The notes below the pieces were generated by a model. That model did no database searches. It was not told the origin of the DNA and worked only from the letters and a program-made list of their open reading frames with translations. This document shows positions 21,243 through 24,536 of a DNA stretch of 24,536 nucleotides, in pieces. Positions within the stretch are counted from its first letter, which is position 1; each line of letters starts with the position of its first letter. The stretch is from Bacillota bacterium (GTDB lineage: Bacteria; Bacillota; Clostridia; Peptostreptococcales; Natronincolaceae). The translations under genes were made by a program, and so were the position numbers. The stretch is from assembly GCA_023387935.1 (NCBI GenBank), contig JAEWHG010000198.1:1-24536 (forward strand), written 5' to 3'.

Positions 21243-21698
21243 TTATATATAGTACATATAATTGTCCTTATTGCTACTATTCATTTTTTCATAATCATCT
21301 AACATCGTTTGAAGCGTAATAGAATCAATAACCTCACTAATACTTAGTCTTATTCTTTCCCACACGGTTCTAGTTACACAGCAATCAGCTCTATCGCATG
21401 ATGAAGGTTCATCTTCTAAAACACAATCCGATGGGCCAAGAGGGCCTTCTAATACTCTAATAATATCACCCACAGTTATTTTAGATGGGCTGTCAGCAAG
21501 CATGTATCCACCTTGAGCACCTCTAACACTTTTAACTAAACCTGATTTTCTAAGACTTGCAATTAATTGCTCCAAGTAGTGATCTGAAATCAATTGTCTT
21601 TCTGCAACACTTTTAAGAGAAATTGGGCCATCTCCATAATGTAATGCTAAATCAAACATTGCCTTTAAGCCGTATCTCCCCTTAGTAGAAAGTTTCAT
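21243..21698 (-). CDS. iscR: Rrf2-family Fe-S regulator (IscR-like)
   Basis: A 151-residue winged-helix regulator. The N-terminal MKLSTKGRYGLKAMFDLALHYG and the helix YLEQLIASLRKSGLVKSVRGAQGGY are Rrf2 hallmarks. The loop at 88-110 holds Cys92, Cys101, Cys106 and Cys107, in the place of the three IscR cysteines that hold a 2Fe-2S cluster. Its position as first gene before iscS-iscU supports a cluster-sensing regulator of its own operon. CymR-type regulators of cysteine metabolism share the fold but usually lack these cysteines. The ribosome binding site AGAGGAGG is strong. The promoter at 21746-21774 contains a repeat that may be its operator. Confidence 0.92.
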   Translation of the reverse strand: MKLSTKGRYGLKAMFDLALHYGDGPISLKSVAERQLISDHYLEQLIASLRKSGLVKSVRGAQGGYMLADSPSKITVGDIIRVLEGPLGPSDCVLEDEPSSCDRADCCVTRTVWERIRLSISEVIDSITLQTMLDDYEKMNSSNKDNYMYYI

Positions 21699-21712
21699 TT
21701 TGCCCCTCCTCT

Positions 21713-21744
21713 AATCCCAACTAAAACCATTGGGATTCTTTTTT
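21713..21744 (+). terminator. Terminator-like hairpin in the iscR leader, with the T-tract on the antisense side
   Basis: AATCCCAA (21713-21720) and TTGGGATT (21730-21737) form an 8-bp stem followed by C and seven T residues on the plus strand. No plus-strand gene precedes it. On the minus strand it is a leader hairpin between the iscR transcript start and its ribosome binding site. It could stop antisense transcription or shape the iscR leader. Confidence 0.6.
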
Positions 21745-21745
21745 T

Positions 21746-21774
21746 ATTATAGTATACCCTAGTATTTTTGTCAA
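21746..21774 (-). promoter_or_regulatory. Consensus sigma-A promoter of iscR-iscS-iscU with a repeat in the spacer
   Basis: On the minus strand TTGACA (21774-21769), 17 nt, and TATAAT (21751-21746) match the consensus perfectly. The spacer and -10 region contain ATACTA-GGGT-ATACTA, a direct repeat that would let a regulator such as the IscR-like product sit on the promoter. The operator role is inferred. Confidence 0.88.
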
Positions 21775-21834
21775 CATTCATCAATGTAAATTTTAACATT
21801 ATTTACGGTGCATATACATGTAAGTTAAAGAAGA

Positions 21835-22833
21835 CTAATATATCGTTTTATATGCATCTATAATAGAGTCAGCTATATCTTCCCATAAAAAATTTTGTAT
21901 AATATGATTTTTAAGATTATCATCTCTATTCTTATTTAATAGCTTAATCATTTTTTCTAAGGCACTGTCATAATCATTCCATAGTGAGTAATCTGCGTAA
22001 TCTTTAAAATATTCCGTAGTACTGCCATCAGGTGTGGTCAATATATTGCATCCAGCTATTCCAGCTTCTAAATTAACAAGACCTGGAGTTTCATACCAAC
22101 TAATAAGACAATGAACTTTAGCAGCTTTATAAGCAGAATTTAATTCCTCATGGTTTAGTTCATTTATATGTATTAAAGATGGATTTTCTACCTTACATTT
22201 ATTGAAATAGTCTCTATCATTTATAGGTCCTATAATAACGAGAGGCTTGTCTAAAGTTCGACATATTTTTGCCAATGTTAACTGGTTTTTATGTGGGCAT
22301 ATTCTACCTACGGATAGAATAAAATCTACATTTTCAATTTTATATTTATTTAAAAATTTTTCTGGGTTTCCTTCTGAAAAATGGGAATCAACCCCATTAT
22401 ATACAATTTTATGTGGGGTGCTTATACTAAAATCTTTTTGTAAAATATCTAGTTCCATATTTGAACTTGGTAAAATTAAATCAACATTTCTCAAAACTTC
22501 CTTTCTCAGTGCATTATCCATACGCCAACGATTCATATACATTTTATTATTCAGGTTCCTATGCAAATAGACACCATAATTCCAATATATAGGTGTAAGG
22601 ACTATTTTCTTTTTAAAAGCTTTGCTTCTCTTATAGTATGTATACGTATCTCCAATGCGAATCGTATTAAATATATGAACGATATCATATGGTCTTAAAT
22701 CTTCATTAGGATTATTGGAAATTGTAATATTTATACCCTTTTTCTTCAAAAATTCCACAGTTTTACTAATTTGAATCGTATCTCCCCCTATATTACTTCT
22801 GTAATCACTTCTTATAAGAGCTAATACCTTCAT
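21835..22833 (-). CDS. GT4-family glycosyltransferase
   Basis: A 332-residue GT-B fold glycosyltransferase that transfers a sugar from a nucleotide donor. The N-terminal part starts MKVLALIRSDYRSNIGGD, with the glycine loop for the acceptor side. The donor domain begins near FILSVGRICPHKNQLTLAK (about 170-190). The C-terminal E-x7-E-like region is WYETPGLVNLEAGIAGC, with the usual glutamates. There are no membrane helices, so it acts at the inner face of the membrane. AGGAGG precedes the ATG by 7 nt. It stands alone, with no other envelope-polysaccharide gene beside it, so donor and acceptor cannot be named. A TTGAAT-17-TAATTA promoter-like pair lies upstream. Confidence 0.88.
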   Translation of the reverse strand: MKVLALIRSDYRSNIGGDTIQISKTVEFLKKKGINITISNNPNEDLRPYDIVHIFNTIRIGDTYTYYKRSKAFKKKIVLTPIYWNYGVYLHRNLNNKMYMNRWRMDNALRKEVLRNVDLILPSSNMELDILQKDFSISTPHKIVYNGVDSHFSEGNPEKFLNKYKIENVDFILSVGRICPHKNQLTLAKICRTLDKPLVIIGPINDRDYFNKCKVENPSLIHINELNHEELNSAYKAAKVHCLISWYETPGLVNLEAGIAGCNILTTPDGSTTEYFKDYADYSLWNDYDSALEKMIKLLNKNRDDNLKNHIIQNFLWEDIADSIIDAYKTIY

Positions 22834-22945
22834 GATGATCCTCCTATCTGAAATTTCAATAGATATAAGCTTTAGATCAGCTCAATAATTATTCTATATT
22901 TAACTTTTATTCAATAAATTACCAAAATTTTTTTGTCGAATTATG

Positions 22946-22974
22946 TTGAAATTTTAACTTTGTTACTGTAGTAT
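22946..22974 (+). promoter_or_regulatory. Promoter of the CAP-domain gene
   Basis: TTGAAA (22946-22951), a 17-nt spacer and TAGTAT (22969-22974) form a plausible sigma-A promoter about 35 nt before the start codon. Confidence 0.6.
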
Positions 22975-23007
22975 TATGACAAGCCTAAAATAAAAGGAGG
23001 AAACATA

Positions 23008-23769
23008 ATGAAGCTTAAAAATTGTAAGAGGGTAGTATTACCTACAGTTATGGCGGCTCTATTAGTATCTATTCCGGCCCCATCAAATGCATATAGTCAA
23101 TCAGGAACTACTAATTCAAATAGTGTGACTATAAAACAAACTGGTAAGCACTATACAGTTGTATCTAATCAAGATAAAACAACAACAGAAACATCAAAAA
23201 ATTACTTTTATTACAGACCTAACAGACCTAACAGACCTAACAGACCTGGTAACGGATCTAACAATGGATCTAACAACGGATCTAACAACGGATCTAACAA
23301 CGGATCTAACAACGGATCTAACAACGGGTCTAACAACGGATCTAACAACGGGTCTAACAATGGATCTAATTCAGGATCTATTCCTAATGGAAACCATTCA
23401 TTAAGTGCAGCAGAAATTAAAATGGTTGAATTAGTAAATAAAGAAAGACAAGCTGCTGGTCTTAAACCATTAGAAATAGATGTTGATTTAGCTTATGTTG
23501 CTAGAGTAAAATCTCAGGATATGAATGACAATAACTATTTTTCACATAATTCTCCAACATACGGATCTCCATTTGATATGATGAAGCAATTTGGAATTAA
23601 ATATCGTGGTGCAGCAGAAAACATTGCAAAAAATTCTAGTGTTGAAGGAGCCCATAATGCCTTTATGAGATCATCAGGACATAAAGCAAATATTATGAAC
23701 GCTAATTACACTCATATAGGTATAGGTATTGTTAATGGCTACTATACTCAAATGTTTATTAGTAAATAA
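23008..23769 (+). CDS. Secreted CAP-domain protein with Arg-Pro-Asn and Gly-Ser-Asn-Asn repeats (YkwD-like)
   Basis: A 253-residue exported protein. Residues 1-28 are a signal peptide (basic start, hydrophobic core, Ser-Asn-Ala cleavage site). After a Thr/Lys-rich stretch comes an Arg-Pro-Asn linker (70-79) and nine Gly-Ser-Asn-Asn units (about 83-118). The CAP/SCP domain covers about 131-253, with YFSHNSP (His180), GAAENIA (Glu204), RSSGHKANIMN (His225) and THIGIGI. Bacterial CAP proteins of the YkwD type are found in secreted and spore-associated proteins; their enzymatic activity is generally unknown. AAAGGAGG before the ATG is strong. It is convergent with the gene at 23823-24470, and they share a bidirectional terminator. 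The low-complexity linker probably spans the cell wall. Confidence 0.93.
   Translation: MKLKNCKRVVLPTVMAALLVSIPAPSNAYSQSGTTNSNSVTIKQTGKHYTVVSNQDKTTTETSKNYFYYRPNRPNRPNRPGNGSNNGSNNGSNNGSNNGSNNGSNNGSNNGSNNGSNNGSNSGSIPNGNHSLSAAEIKMVELVNKERQAAGLKPLEIDVDLAYVARVKSQDMNDNNYFSHNSPTYGSPFDMMKQFGIKYRGAAENIAKNSSVEGAHNAFMRSSGHKANIMNANYTHIGIGIVNGYYTQMFISK
23215..23373 (+). repeat. Tandem repeats within the CAP gene (9-bp then 12-bp units)
   Basis: AGACCTAAC is repeated three times (23215-23241), followed by a partial unit. From 23254 to 23361 there are nine units of GGATCTAACAAC, differing only at two silent positions (GGA/GGG and AAC/AAT), and then a degenerate tenth unit to 23373. Unit lengths are multiples of three, so gain or loss of units keeps the frame. 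Confidence 0.95.
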
Positions 23770-23787
23770 TATATAATTCATTTCAAT

Positions 23788-23814
23788 AAAAAGCTACCAT
23801 AATGGTAGCTTTTT
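23788..23814. terminator. Bidirectional terminator between the CAP gene and the 23823-24470 gene
   Basis: AAAAAGCTACCAT-A-ATGGTAGCTTTTT is a perfect 13-bp palindromic stem with a T5 run at both ends, between two convergent genes. Confidence 0.93.
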
Positions 23815-23822
23815 ATTGTTAT

Positions 23823-24470
23823 TTACATAAATCCATTTGGCATTTCTTCTAGTTGTGGCGGGAAGAAATCTGGGAAATCTTCCATTTCAAACTCGTCGCA
23901 TATATCTGTAGGCAGAAACTCTTCACATTCAGGTGGCGCAGGACAGAATCCAAATTCAGGAATAAGTAATTGAACTTTACCAACAACCTTAATAATAATG
24001 AATACGCCAATAGTAAATATTAAATCATTATCATCAAATACAGGTTCTGTTAATGATTGAGAGAATGTTTCAACTACAATTTTAAATGTAAATTCATCTC
24101 TAGCATCCGGAATATATAAAACTACATCTTTTTGGATTGGTGGTAATTCTCCTTCAATATTCTCTATAGCTCCTGTTGCTGTGTTTTTAATTCTTACTGT
24201 AAAGGTAATTTTAACTTTAAATCTTACTCTTCTAAAATTTGGTCTACTTGGTATGTCTGTAATAACTAATGTTCCATTAATAATTTCTCCTGGGTTAAAG
24301 ATAACATCTAAAAATTCAAATTTAGATGGGCAATCATGTGGTAGTCTAACTCGCACATCTTCAATACATTCTCTTTGCTGACATTGAAAATATACTTTGT
24401 CAACTATTACACATGCCGTTATAAAGTCTGGAAAGTATGGGACATGTGGATTTTTTTGTGCTATTGTCAT
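23823..24470 (-). CDS. Unrecognised cysteine-containing protein, possibly a spore-layer (SPOCS/DUF3794-like) protein
   Basis: A 215-residue protein without signal peptide or membrane helix. Seven cysteines lie near the ends (20, 30, 35, 47, then 176, 182 and 191). The middle (about 50-170) is beta-rich, with RRVRFKVKITFTVRI, QKDVVLYIPDARDEFTFKIVVE and LIFTIGVFIIIKVVGKVQLLIPEFG. The tail is acidic and proline-rich. The alternating strands and the phrase before the last strand recall SPOCS/DUF3794 domains of spore-envelope proteins, but I cannot confirm it. The ribosome binding site is a G-rich GGGGGG 7 nt before the ATG. It is transcribed from the right edge, and its upstream region is cut off 66 bp from the start. 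Confidence 0.65.
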   Translation of the reverse strand: MTIAQKNPHVPYFPDFITACVIVDKVYFQCQQRECIEDVRVRLPHDCPSKFEFLDVIFNPGEIINGTLVITDIPSRPNFRRVRFKVKITFTVRIKNTATGAIENIEGELPPIQKDVVLYIPDARDEFTFKIVVETFSQSLTEPVFDDNDLIFTIGVFIIIKVVGKVQLLIPEFGFCPAPPECEEFLPTDICDEFEMEDFPDFFPPQLEEMPNGFM

Positions 24471-24536
24471 AGGTTTTCCCCCCTCATATTATTTTAAATC
24501 CTAATATATTAATAATTCTGATTGTAATATCATAGT

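Noticed and set aside
23215..23373. CRISPR-like array
   Set aside because: The units are contiguous 9- and 12-bp codon repeats without spacers, inside a coding region.
23159..23404. Second frame through the CAP gene with Thr-Asp-Leu repeats
   Set aside because: The repeat pattern comes from the minisatellite read in another frame; the CAP frame has the signal peptide, the ribosome binding site and the domain.

Overview
The window is a low-GC, densely packed stretch of chromosome from an endospore-forming Firmicute, most likely an anaerobic clostridial lineage (Alkaliphilus-like would fit, but the genus is inferred, not shown). The evidence is a pro-sigma-K gene fragment, a T-box ahead of alaS, AGGAGG-type ribosome binding sites, several TTG/GTG starts, and the gene order yrrD - yrzQ-like - AI-2E permease - alaS - ireB (yrzL) - ruvX (yrrK) - DUF1292 (yrzB) - trmR (yrrM) - trhP (yrrO) - udk. 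That order parallels the Bacillus subtilis yrr/alaS/udk region. Almost every gene is on the minus strand, so transcription runs from high to low coordinates.

Left end (1-1089): the sigK gene is split. Its first half (pro-sequence, region 2 up to the Cys-Ile-Glu-Asn block) reads on the minus strand and then runs abruptly into the end of a large serine recombinase gene that converges on it from the plus strand. This is one border of a skin-type (sigK-intervening) element that must be excised in the mother cell for sigma-K to be made.

1152-5583: a class B penicillin-binding protein follows an operon trmR-trhP-udk (wobble-uridine modification of tRNA, then uridine salvage). The PBP ribosome binding site lies inside the 3' arm of the terminator hairpin between udk and the PBP gene. 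A 400-bp gap and a split lysO lysine exporter occupy the place where mltG is often found.

5873-12808: rnjA (RNase J), fur, DUF1292, ruvX, an unusual 723-residue alkaline-phosphatase-like polytopic membrane protein, and ireB. Most are separated by intrinsic terminators. 12932-15996: alaS with a complete T-box leader and a consensus sigma-A promoter.

16095-19393: a small unknown protein, a divergent histidine-rich YmaF protein, an AI-2E family permease, a small YrzQ-like protein and a PRC-barrel protein (YrrD-like). 19574-21774: iscU, iscS and an IscR/Rrf2 regulator, with a consensus promoter carrying a repeat in its spacer. 21835-24470: a GT4 glycosyltransferase, a secreted CAP-domain protein with a 12-bp minisatellite, and a cysteine-containing protein of possible spore-layer function.

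The least explained structure is a dispersed two-hairpin intergenic element of about 75 bp. Two copies lie near ruvX/fur, one lies beside the iscU terminator, and there is a probable half copy between the alaS T-box and alaS. Paired bases differ between copies in a compensating way. The other leading observations are the skin/sigK border and the membrane phosphatase-like gene between ireB and ruvX.
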